NCBI GenBank assembly: GCA_049115495.1
Contig: JAGDZV010000001.1
Span: 248,001-312,000, forward strand
Length of the DNA: 64,000 bases
Origin: JACPUW01 sp049115495
GTDB lineage: Bacteria; Bacteroidota; Bacteroidia; CAILMK01; JACPUW01
Reading direction: 5' to 3'
Shown here: positions 35,759 to 43,551 of the stretch, piece after piece
Numbering within the stretch: the first letter of the stretch is position 1
Layout of the letters: each line of letters opens with the position of its first letter
Notes under the pieces: model-generated
What the model was told of the DNA's origin: nothing
Databases searched by the model: none
Seen by the model: only the letters and a program-made list of their open reading frames with translations
Program-made: the position numbers and the translations under genes

Positions 35759-36940
35759 ATGTCTATATACACTACCCCACTGCAGTTTGGATACTTTTTT
35801 AGTTTGGTGCTATGGTTGGTTCTTTTGGTAAGGGGCTATCAAAATCAAAGGCTGAGTGATAAATTGCTGGGGTGGATTATGTTTTTGTTGGCTATGGAAA
35901 TGCAAGACTACACCTTTGGTTTTGCCGGAATAAATATACTTTGGAATGAGCTAAATGGATTTCCACGTGGTGTATCCCTACTCTTTGGTCCATTGGTGTA
36001 TCTATACTTTAAAGCCCAGGTAAACCGAAGTTTCAATTTGACAAGAAAAGAACTCATACATTTTTTATTGTACGGTTTTGCCTTCTTTTACGAGTTCGTA
36101 TTTTTTATTCAAGGTGCCGATGCCGTTGAGTGGCTTCAAAATTCTACGCTACACCTAGTTATGGGCTATGTTAACCTTGTGGCCATGTATGCTAGCTACA
36201 CTTTTTACTTTTATAAATGCCTTGTAATTTATAAAGAATACAGACTTTGGAGCGAAAATCAATTTAGTGATACCGAAGTAATTGGTTTTGCTTGGTTTAG
36301 AAACTTTGTGTACACTATGATTTTTTGGATTGCTTTTCGCGGAATAATGAATATTGTTGACGCTTTTGGAAACTTAGACTTCTATCAAGATTGGTGGTGG
36401 AACTTGGCACTAGTAGCCGTTTCAATATACATAGGGTTAACAGGCATAAGCCAAAAACAGCCAGCTAAGATTGGTTTTAGTGAAATTAGTCCTAATAAGA
36501 GTGAATCAACTTCTACAGATAAGGTTAATATAATTATTAGCAAACCTAGAGAGCACGAAACCCTTGGAGAAGAACAACGCATTGCCCAGAAACTTGAGCA
36601 GCTAATGACAGCACAAAAACTGTATTTACAGCCTGAGTTAAGTCTTTCTGAATTGGCGAGACAACTAAAAGTTAGTACTACGCTATTATCAGCAAGTATT
36701 AATCAGGTTATGCAAATGAATTTTAACGATTATATAAACTCATTGCGAATTGATGAATTTATAAGGCTATATAAAAACGATTCAGCAAAGCAATATACAT
36801 TGCTAAGCCTTGCTTTAGACTCAGGTTTTAATTCTAAGCCTACGTTTAATAGAGCTTTTAAAAAGCTTAAAGGAACCTCTCCTAAAGCATATTTTGAAAA
36901 TGAATCGTCTGCAAAACCCATTGATATTTCATTGGCATAG
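35759..36940 (+). CDS. AraC-family regulator with an N-terminal membrane domain
   Basis: A 393-residue protein. Residues 1-235 contain about seven hydrophobic segments (for example FGYFFSLVLWLVLLV, GVSLLFGPLVYLYF, FLLYGFAFFYEFVFFI), and residues 275-385 form an AraC/XylS double helix-turn-helix: SLSELARQLKVSTTLLSASINQ and the second HTH LLSLALDSGFNSKPTFNRAFKKLKGTSPKAYF. This 7TM-AraC architecture is known in Bacteroidota and couples a membrane signal to transcription. Flanking it are two genes for paralogous secreted proteins, which are the likely targets. The sensed signal is not known. Confidence 0.9.
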   Translation: MSIYTTPLQFGYFFSLVLWLVLLVRGYQNQRLSDKLLGWIMFLLAMEMQDYTFGFAGINILWNELNGFPRGVSLLFGPLVYLYFKAQVNRSFNLTRKELIHFLLYGFAFFYEFVFFIQGADAVEWLQNSTLHLVMGYVNLVAMYASYTFYFYKCLVIYKEYRLWSENQFSDTEVIGFAWFRNFVYTMIFWIAFRGIMNIVDAFGNLDFYQDWWWNLALVAVSIYIGLTGISQKQPAKIGFSEISPNKSESTSTDKVNIIISKPREHETLGEEQRIAQKLEQLMTAQKLYLQPELSLSELARQLKVSTTLLSASINQVMQMNFNDYINSLRIDEFIRLYKNDSAKQYTLLSLALDSGFNSKPTFNRAFKKLKGTSPKAYFENESSAKPIDISLA

Positions 36941-36994
36941 GTCAATTTCTCAAGAATTCTCATCATCTTTACAATAAAGGAAGTAATTATAATT

Positions 36995-37579
36995 ATGATA
37001 AGAATTGTACTTGTTGCGTTGTTTGGCCTACTTACGCAGTTGTCTTTTGGTGGAGAAATGCAATTTAGCCTGCAACCACAAACCGATATTGAACTACTTT
37101 ATAATGAGTTTAAAATAAAGGACGTAAAGCTCAGCAATCTTTCAGAAGTTGATATAACAGTTACCATCGCTGATACTAATACTTATAAAGAGCTTAACTC
37201 GTTTATCCTTAAAGCTAATAGCTCCAAGACCATTACAGTTAATGAAGCAGGTTTATTAAAACTTTACAACCCATCTGACGTAATTGTAAAAATGAGTTTG
37301 GCTTTTGTAAACCGCGCAAGTACCGGGTCAAATACTGGGCAAAAAATTAAGATTGTATTGGCCAATCCTTCTCATAAAGAATACATTTTACAATTGCCTT
37401 CAGGAGCCAAGCCTAAACTAGGTCCAGGTTCAAATACCGGTATGTTTTTTAAAGTTGGCGATGAAATTCTCTTTAAACATGAAGGAGAAATGCTTCATTT
37501 AGTTACCATTACCAAAGAGATGAAAAACGGACATGAAATCAACATTCATAAAAAAGCCAAGGCACAACTGGCAAATTAA
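36995..37579 (+). CDS. Secreted protein, paralogue of the protein at 34998-35591
   Basis: A 194-residue protein with a signal peptide (MIRIVLVALFGLLTQLSFGG) and the same beta-rich plan as its paralogue: LLYNEFKIKDVKLSNLSEVDITVTI, LKANSSKTITVNEAGLLKLYNPS, KPKLGPGSNTGMFFKVGDEILFKHEG and a basic end. An AAGG ribosome site lies about 15 bases before the ATG. No family was recognised. It is convergent with the peroxiredoxin-like gene (4 bp gap) and sits 54 bp after the AraC regulator, probably co-transcribed with it. Confidence 0.75.
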   Translation: MIRIVLVALFGLLTQLSFGGEMQFSLQPQTDIELLYNEFKIKDVKLSNLSEVDITVTIADTNTYKELNSFILKANSSKTITVNEAGLLKLYNPSDVIVKMSLAFVNRASTGSNTGQKIKIVLANPSHKEYILQLPSGAKPKLGPGSNTGMFFKVGDEILFKHEGEMLHLVTITKEMKNGHEINIHKKAKAQLAN

Positions 37580-37583
37580 TGGT

Positions 37584-38198
37584 TTATAATTCGCCAATTA
37601 TATCTTTAATGGTAGACCTAGTTCTATAGTTATACTCAAAATGACGGTAAACTATGGTTCCGTCTTGGTTAATTACATATGTGGCAGGAACAGGCAACTT
37701 CGCTTCCTTTTGTCCGTTGTTCTTACCAATATCGGTCACCAAAAATCTCTTAATCTTCTTTTGGTAATTCTCAGTGACCGTAAATAGCACATCATAATCA
37801 GTTAAAGTTTTCATTTCTTCATCAGCTATTATTAATAAGCCGTTTCCTGATTTGTCTAGCATTTTTTCTGCATTGTTGACAGTTTCAGGGCCAATTGCAA
37901 CAACTATTGCATTCTTTTCATTTATCAAATTCAAAGAATCGTTCAAGTTACTCAGGTGTCTGCTACAATATGGGCACCACTGGCCCCTGTAAAAAACAAG
38001 TACCACCTTTTTATGTTGGATGGCATCGGCCAAAGAAAAAAAATCACCGTTAACTGTTGGAAGGCTAATATCAGGAGCTAAACTGCCAACTTTTAATCCA
38101 ATGGGAATATAAGTAGTGTCCATTCCATTTTTCTCAAAATCTTGGGCATTAAGCCATTGCGTAAATAGAAGGAAACAAAACAGTATAAAGTTTTTCAT
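37584..38198 (-). CDS. Periplasmic peroxiredoxin-like / AhpC-TSA thioredoxin-fold protein
   Basis: A 204-residue protein with a signal peptide (MKNFILFCFLLFTQWLNAQ). The thioredoxin-fold core has VLVFYRGQWCPYCSRHLSNL, with a CxxC active site as in the AhpC/TSA subgroup related to alkyl hydroperoxide reductases and bacterioferritin comigratory proteins, then LPVPATYVINQDGTIVYRHF. It probably reduces peroxides or disulfides in the periplasm. It is divergent from the ECF sigma gene. Confidence 0.85.
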   Translation of the reverse strand: MKNFILFCFLLFTQWLNAQDFEKNGMDTTYIPIGLKVGSLAPDISLPTVNGDFFSLADAIQHKKVVLVFYRGQWCPYCSRHLSNLNDSLNLINEKNAIVVAIGPETVNNAEKMLDKSGNGLLIIADEEMKTLTDYDVLFTVTENYQKKIKRFLVTDIGKNNGQKEAKLPVPATYVINQDGTIVYRHFEYNYRTRSTIKDIIGEL

Positions 38199-38326
38199 TT
38201 AAATAAACGCTGTTGTTATCACATCAACTTCTGATCTAAAATTTAAGTTCAATTAAAAATAATTTCTATTGTTTTAGAAAAAAAGCCTTTTGAAGATATA
38301 AAAAGAGCATAAGCAGGTTCTTAATT

Positions 38327-38334
38327 TACTTTTG
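38327..38334 (+). promoter_or_regulatory. Candidate -7 promoter element TACTTTTG
   Basis: An exact TAnnTTTG match 15 bases before the TTG start at 38350, implying a very short leader. No -33 TTG was found at the usual spacing, which would fit an autoregulated promoter read by an alternative sigma factor. Confidence 0.4.
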
Positions 38335-38349
38335 TATGCATAAATAGTT

Positions 38350-38934
38350 TTGAATAGCACTAAGGCAAATAATGAAGATTCGTTATTGGTTTCGGCCATT
38401 AGCAATGGCAGTTATAATGCTTTTGAAAAGGTTTTTAAAAGCTACTACAACCAATTATGTGCATTTGCCATTGGTTTTTTGAAAGATAAAGATGCTACGG
38501 AAGAATTGGTGCAACAAGTGTTTTTCAACTATTGGGAAAAAAGAGAACAAATCAAAATACAAACATCAATTAAGGCGTATTTATACCAATCGGTGAGAAA
38601 TGCAAGTTTTAATGCGCTAAAGCATGAGCAAGTTAAAGCCCAAGCTCATATTGAACTTAGCCAAACTGATGAGGGCGAAATTGACTACGATATTGAACAG
38701 AATGAAATGGCTATTGCTATTAATAATGCCGTAGAAAAAATGCCTGCTGAGAGGCGCCGCATTTTTAAACTGAGCAAATACGAGGATAAAAAGTATAGAG
38801 AAATTGCTGCCGAATTAGACATCTCAATTAAAACCGTAGAAAACCAAATGGGCAAGGCACTCAAATTTCTTAGAACTGAATTGGCTCACCTTGTATCGCT
38901 AATAATATTTTTATGCTTTGACCAATGGGGGTAA
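38350..38934 (+). CDS. ECF RNA polymerase sigma factor
   Basis: A 194-residue sigma-70 ECF protein. Region 2 runs from AFEKVFKSYYNQLCAFAIGFLKDKDATEELVQQVFFNYWEKR-type sequence (residues 21-65), and region 4 has MPAERRRIFKLSKYEDKKYREIAAELDISIKTVENQMGKAL (about 130-172). It starts at TTG (38350); an in-frame stop is just upstream and no ATG is near. It is followed 29 bp later by a FecR-type anti-sigma factor, so it belongs to the cell-surface signalling class. Confidence 0.92.
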   Translation: MNSTKANNEDSLLVSAISNGSYNAFEKVFKSYYNQLCAFAIGFLKDKDATEELVQQVFFNYWEKREQIKIQTSIKAYLYQSVRNASFNALKHEQVKAQAHIELSQTDEGEIDYDIEQNEMAIAINNAVEKMPAERRRIFKLSKYEDKKYREIAAELDISIKTVENQMGKALKFLRTELAHLVSLIIFLCFDQWG

Positions 38935-38963
38935 AACAAAACATAGTTGTCATATAACTGAAG

Positions 38964-39932
38964 ATGAATCAAAACAATGAGAGACATATAAATTTTGAAC
39001 AGGTTGCACGCTACCTAAGTGGCGAAATGAATTTCGGCGAAATTGCTGAGTTTGAACGTGAGATGGAGCAAAATCCGGCACTGGCTAATGAAGTAGAAAA
39101 AAGCAAAACCATTTGGGGAACAGCATCTCAAAATTCATTTGACTTAGAAAATGCCTGGAGTAAACTTGATTCAAAAATCAAGGCATCTCAAAAACCAAGT
39201 CGAGCAAACGGTTATACATGGGTGCTTAGAGTTGCAGCGGTCTTAGTGTTGGCTGTAGGTCTATTCTGGATGAACTACTCGCCAAATCAACAAGAAGTTA
39301 CAAGCTACGCTACAGGCAACGAAGTATTTGAAGACCATCTTACTGATGGCTCCACAATGTTGGTTAATGCTCAAAGTATAATAGAATACGATCCGCATTT
39401 TAATGAAAACACAAGAACAATAAACCTTAAAGGTGAAGCTTTTTTTGATGTGGTAAAAAATCCTGAAAAGCCTTTTATTGTAGAAACTGAAAATGGCAAA
39501 ATCACCGTTTTGGGCACTCAGTTTAATGTTAAAACGGGTGTAGATGGGACATTAAAAGTGGCCGTAAAAGAAGGAAAAGTGCAGGTAGAAAGTAAAAGTG
39601 GCAAAATGGTGGTACTTACAAAAGATCAATCAGCAGAATACAATTCAGCGAATAATGAGCTTATAAAGAAAGAAGAGAATTTTGATCTGTTTTGGATTAA
39701 TAAGACGCTTAAGTTTAGAGAAACGGAGCTAAGTAAAGTGTTTGAAATAGTAGAAAGGAGTTACAATATTTCCATTAATGTAAACACAAATGCACTTGTA
39801 AACTGCCCTTATACTGCCACTTTTGAAGATGCGCCAATTGATACTGTAATGCATGTAATTAACATGGCGAATGAAAACTTGACGATTACCAAAACCGATA
39901 CTAGCTATGAGGTGTCTGGCAATTGTAATTAG
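38964..39932 (+). CDS. FecR-family anti-sigma factor
   Basis: A 322-residue inner-membrane protein. Residues 1-80 form a cytoplasmic anti-sigma domain (FEQVARYLSGEMNFGEIAEFEREM), one membrane span is at about 87-103 (VLRVAAVLVLAVGLFWM), and the periplasmic part has a FecR domain (LTDGSTMLVNAQS, TINLKGEAFFDVVKNPEKPF, VLGTQFNV) and a C-terminal DUF4974-like domain (LKFRETELSKVFEIVERSYNI). It should hold the sigma factor inactive until a signal arrives from the outer membrane. Its 3' end overlaps the next gene by 26 bp. Confidence 0.92.
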   Translation: MNQNNERHINFEQVARYLSGEMNFGEIAEFEREMEQNPALANEVEKSKTIWGTASQNSFDLENAWSKLDSKIKASQKPSRANGYTWVLRVAAVLVLAVGLFWMNYSPNQQEVTSYATGNEVFEDHLTDGSTMLVNAQSIIEYDPHFNENTRTINLKGEAFFDVVKNPEKPFIVETENGKITVLGTQFNVKTGVDGTLKVAVKEGKVQVESKSGKMVVLTKDQSAEYNSANNELIKKEENFDLFWINKTLKFRETELSKVFEIVERSYNISINVNTNALVNCPYTATFEDAPIDTVMHVINMANENLTITKTDTSYEVSGNCN

Positions 39933-41850
39933 TCTTTTTTTCTGTAACACGTTTCAGCTTTTAGCACTAGATGGGGCACTAAATTCAAAGGTGAATCTAC
40001 CTGAGTTTAAGGGGAAAGTTAGCAGCTATTTATACCTTATTGAAGAAAATAGTAATGTATTTTTCTCATATAACCCATCCGAGCTACCCGTAGACTCCAT
40101 TATTTATAAACGCGAGAAAATCGTTAGAATTGAAGACTTGCTTGAAGAAGTGTTTGGCTCAAAATATCGTTTTCTAGAATCAGGAAAATACCTGACCATT
40201 AAACCAAAAAAGCAGAAAACTAAGCCACCAAAAGAAGCAACAAAGAAGAAATATGTAATTACGGGAAGAGTAATAAATAGTAGAACTGGTGAAGTTGTGA
40301 AAGAAGCCGTGATCTATGACAATAACAAACTATTCTCTACAACAACTAATAGTGAAGGCTATTATAATTTGACCGTTTCTTCAAAGAATGATTTTATTCC
40401 AATAACCATTAGTAGCTCTGAGTTTTATGACACATTGATTGTGGTTGAACCTTATGAAAGCGAAATTGACACCATTGGTTTAATTCCAATATACAAGGCC
40501 AAAACAATTGATGGACCTAAAATAAACGACCTTGGCTCAGCTGATTCTAACAAGGTTGAAAACCTTGGAATAGTGAGTACCATTGTTCCGAAAGTTGCTT
40601 TTAGCCAAACCAATTATCAACCAATAATAATTGAGAGACCTGCTCAAATTAGCTTTTTACCCATTTTAGGCACTAATAGAAAACTAAGCGGCATGGTAGA
40701 AAACAAGGCATCACTCAACGTTCTTGCTGGCTATTCTGGAGCGGTAAACGGAGTAGAAGTGGGTGGTTTAATCAATATTGTGCGCTATGATGTTCGTGGG
40801 TTTCAGGCCGCTGGACTTGGAAATATAACCGGAGGCAAAGTAAAAGGTGCTCAAGTTGCTGGCTTGTTCAATAACAACAGAGGAAGCATTGACGGAATGC
40901 AAATTTCAGGTTTTTACAATTTTGTATCCGATACTGTTAAAGGTGCCCAAATCGCAGGCTTTTCTAATATTCTAAACGGAAAAATGGATGGAATACAGTT
41001 GGCTGGTTTTAGTAACATAACTACCAAAAACGTAGATGGAGTTCAAATTTCGGGTTTTGGAAATGTGGCCTTAGGTGATGTTGATTTAATGCAATTGGCA
41101 GGTTTTTCAAACTACGGAAATAATGTAGGTGGTGGGCAAATTGCAGGTTTTATGAATCTGGCTAAAGAAAGTGTAGGTGGTGGACAAATTGCTGGTTTTA
41201 CAAACATAGCCGGGGGCAACATTGGCGGTTGGCAACTATCAGGCGCAATGAATATTTCTTCAGGTAGGGTTAAAGGTGGGCAAATATCTGGGTTAATAAA
41301 CGTGGCCAATCAGGTTGAAGGTTTTCAAATTTCACCTTTCAACTTTTCCGACTCTTGCAATGGTGTCCCTATTGGATTAATGAGTATTGTTAGAAGTGGG
41401 TATCACAGTTTTGGTTTAAGAAGCAATGAACTGGCATTGCACAAATCATTTTTTAGAACAGGAGTTAGTAAATTCTACAACTTATTCAGTTTCGGTGTAA
41501 AACTAGGTGAAAATCCATTCTTCAGTATGGGCTACGGTTTCGGTTCCTTAAAACAATATAACAATAGGTGGAACAGGCATTGGGAAGTTGAATTCTCTCA
41601 ACTTAAGAGTTATAACTCAGTTAGGTTTGAATTTAACATGTTAAGCAATGTTAGACTTCTGTTTGCATATAAGCCCTTTAAATGGATGAGCTTAGAATTC
41701 GGACCACAGTATAATCATCATATGAGAGATGTATTACCCCCAAATGAACCCTATATGCTTGCCCCCTATAATGATGAGCCTTTTGTACTTGGTGATACAG
41801 AATGGACACATTGGATTGGTGCTTCTGCGGCATTATCCATTCAATTTTAA
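39907..41850 (+). CDS. STN / carboxypeptidase-regulatory domain protein with 13 tandem 16-residue repeats
   Basis: A 647-residue envelope protein with a signal peptide (MRCLAIVISLFFCNTFQLLA). Residues about 35-98 are an STN domain (FSYNPSELPVDSI, VRIEDLLEEVFG, YRFLESGKYLTIKP), as found at the N-terminus of SusC-type receptors, and about 115-198 a carboxypeptidase-regulatory-like beta-sandwich. Residues 279-484 hold about 13 tandem 16-residue repeats (consensus VxGxQIAGFxNxxxxx). The last about 160 residues look like barrel strands ending SAALSIQF. There is no TonB-dependent receptor barrel or plug. With the sigma and FecR genes it forms a signalling unit in which the STN domain probably contacts FecR. 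The repeats resemble short surface repeats I recall from Leptospira proteins; that was not checked. Confidence 0.85.
   Translation: MRCLAIVISLFFCNTFQLLALDGALNSKVNLPEFKGKVSSYLYLIEENSNVFFSYNPSELPVDSIIYKREKIVRIEDLLEEVFGSKYRFLESGKYLTIKPKKQKTKPPKEATKKKYVITGRVINSRTGEVVKEAVIYDNNKLFSTTTNSEGYYNLTVSSKNDFIPITISSSEFYDTLIVVEPYESEIDTIGLIPIYKAKTIDGPKINDLGSADSNKVENLGIVSTIVPKVAFSQTNYQPIIIERPAQISFLPILGTNRKLSGMVENKASLNVLAGYSGAVNGVEVGGLINIVRYDVRGFQAAGLGNITGGKVKGAQVAGLFNNNRGSIDGMQISGFYNFVSDTVKGAQIAGFSNILNGKMDGIQLAGFSNITTKNVDGVQISGFGNVALGDVDLMQLAGFSNYGNNVGGGQIAGFMNLAKESVGGGQIAGFTNIAGGNIGGWQLSGAMNISSGRVKGGQISGLINVANQVEGFQISPFNFSDSCNGVPIGLMSIVRSGYHSFGLRSNELALHKSFFRTGVSKFYNLFSFGVKLGENPFFSMGYGFGSLKQYNNRWNRHWEVEFSQLKSYNSVRFEFNMLSNVRLLFAYKPFKWMSLEFGPQYNHHMRDVLPPNEPYMLAPYNDEPFVLGDTEWTHWIGASAALSIQF
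40744..41358 (+). repeat. Tandem 48-bp coding repeats (about 13 copies)
   Basis: Degenerate repeats encoding units such as VKGAQIAGFSNILNGK, MDGIQLAGFSNITTKN, VDGVQISGFGNVALGD and VGGGQIAGFTNIAGGN. The Gln, Gly and Asn positions are nearly invariant every 16 residues, which predicts a regular beta-solenoid-like stack. DNA identity between copies is moderate, so the expansion is not recent. Confidence 0.85.
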
Positions 41851-41941
41851 TTTCAATTCTAAAACACTCTTAGCTTAAAAGCTTGTTTCTATTAAAGTAA
41901 ATACAATCAAAAAATTATAAGCTGGCGTAGTGGGTAATAAA

Positions 41942-43300
41942 CTAAAAACCATTTGCGATAACGAAACGTAGAAACCCAAAAATTGCGCTTATACCAATCC
42001 AGGCAATCATATTCACTTTAAATCGAAATAAGGCCACAAAAGAAATTACAACCCAAATTAAGGTCACAAAATCAATACCTGAAAGCGATGTAGTTTCTGG
42101 AAAAATCACGGCCTGCCCAAGGTAAATGGTAAGATTTAAAATTACCCCAACAACTGCTGCAGTAACTAAGGTTAAGGCTTGTTTTATCTTTTCGTTCTCA
42201 CGTGTTTTCTCAATAATTGGAGCCCCGGCAAATATGAAAAGAAAACAAGGTATAAATGTGTAAATAGTAGTTGCAATAAGACCTAAAGCCCCCATTGCTA
42301 AGGATCCTCCAAAATGGTTGTAACCTGCCATAAACCCTACAAATACCAATACCATTACCAAGGGCCCCGGAGTAGTTTCTCCAAGAGCCAATCCATCAAT
42401 CATTTGCAATTCAGTTAACCAATTAAGCTTCTCAACACTTACTTGAGCCACATAAGGTAACACTGCATAAGCTCCGCCAAATGTTACAAATGCGGCTTTG
42501 GTAAAGAATAATGAAAGTTCTTTCCAAAATTCAAAATCAACAGTGAAAGCATAAAAAAGCAATAAGGCACTACCCCAAACAATTGTCGTAGTGGCCACCT
42601 GTTTAAAAAATCGGCCAACTTTAAAACCCGAATTGGGTAAAAAATGACTCCTATTTATGAAGTATTCAGCTTCATTTTTTGACAATTGTTCTTTTGCCGC
42701 CTTTGTTTGTTCAAATAATTGCGGAAAGGTTTTTCTTGCCAAAAAGGCTAACAATAAAGAGCCAATTATTATGTATGAAAAAGGAACATTAAAGAAAAAC
42801 ATTAGACTAAACGCTACCAATGCCAATATGAAATGGAAGGCGGTATGTAAAGACTTTTTTCCAATTTTAAACAAAGCCACCATTACAATGGCCAAAACGG
42901 CTGGCTTTAAACCATCAAACATGGCATATACCCAAGGAATATTTCCAAAAGTTGCGTATAAGGCTGATAAGCCCAATAGTATAAACATTGAAGGCAATAC
43001 AAAAAATGTACCTGCCACCAAACCACCTTTGGTGCCATGAAGTAGCCACCCCGTGTACGTTGCCAGTTGTTGAGCTTCAGGCCCAGGCAGTATCATTGTA
43101 TAGTTTAGAGCGTGAAGAAATCTACTTTCTGAAATCCATTTCTTCTTCTCAACTAAAAACTCATGCATTATGGCAATTTGCCCTGCAGGACCACCAAAGC
43201 TTATGAAGCCCAATTTCAACCAAAACCAAAAGGCTTCTTTAAAAGAAGGTTTCCCTATTTCTTGAGCCTTATTTGTCTCCGTGATATCATTCTCAACCAT
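41942..43300 (-). CDS. chrA: Chromate transporter, two-domain ChrA
   Basis: A 452-residue membrane protein of the CHR family with two homologous halves. Signature blocks are SFGGPAGQIAIMHEFLVEKKKWISE with ALNYTMILPGPEAQQLATYTGWL in the first half, and FGGAYAVLPYVAQ with DGLALGETTPGPLVMVLVFVGFMAGY in the second. It is thought to export chromate or other oxyanions by proton antiport. The start at ATG 43300 was preferred over a TTG three codons upstream. It is a single gene facing the STN protein. Confidence 0.92.
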   Translation of the reverse strand: MVENDITETNKAQEIGKPSFKEAFWFWLKLGFISFGGPAGQIAIMHEFLVEKKKWISESRFLHALNYTMILPGPEAQQLATYTGWLLHGTKGGLVAGTFFVLPSMFILLGLSALYATFGNIPWVYAMFDGLKPAVLAIVMVALFKIGKKSLHTAFHFILALVAFSLMFFFNVPFSYIIIGSLLLAFLARKTFPQLFEQTKAAKEQLSKNEAEYFINRSHFLPNSGFKVGRFFKQVATTTIVWGSALLLFYAFTVDFEFWKELSLFFTKAAFVTFGGAYAVLPYVAQVSVEKLNWLTELQMIDGLALGETTPGPLVMVLVFVGFMAGYNHFGGSLAMGALGLIATTIYTFIPCFLFIFAGAPIIEKTRENEKIKQALTLVTAAVVGVILNLTIYLGQAVIFPETTSLSGIDFVTLIWVVISFVALFRFKVNMIAWIGISAIFGFLRFVIANGF

Positions 43301-43551
43301 AAAAGTCAATATTGCTCATCTAATTATTAGCTGATGACTCATTTTGTTTAGCAAGCAAAGCTTACTCAATGGCCTATTTCTTATTGTAAACAAACCAATT
43401 AAAGCTAAGCAAATAAAACAAGTATTTTCTTTACGCTACTCTTAACAATCTACTGAACCTAAATGCCTTGCAATGGCCTTTTAAAAACATGCGCATAGAA
43501 TGTTTTGGCTCGTAGATATTAAATACATAAACTAAATACTCAAAATGAGAT

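Noticed and set aside
40744..41358. Tandem repeats considered as a CRISPR-like or minisatellite array
   Set aside because: They stay in one reading frame, differ at third positions and encode a regular protein repeat.
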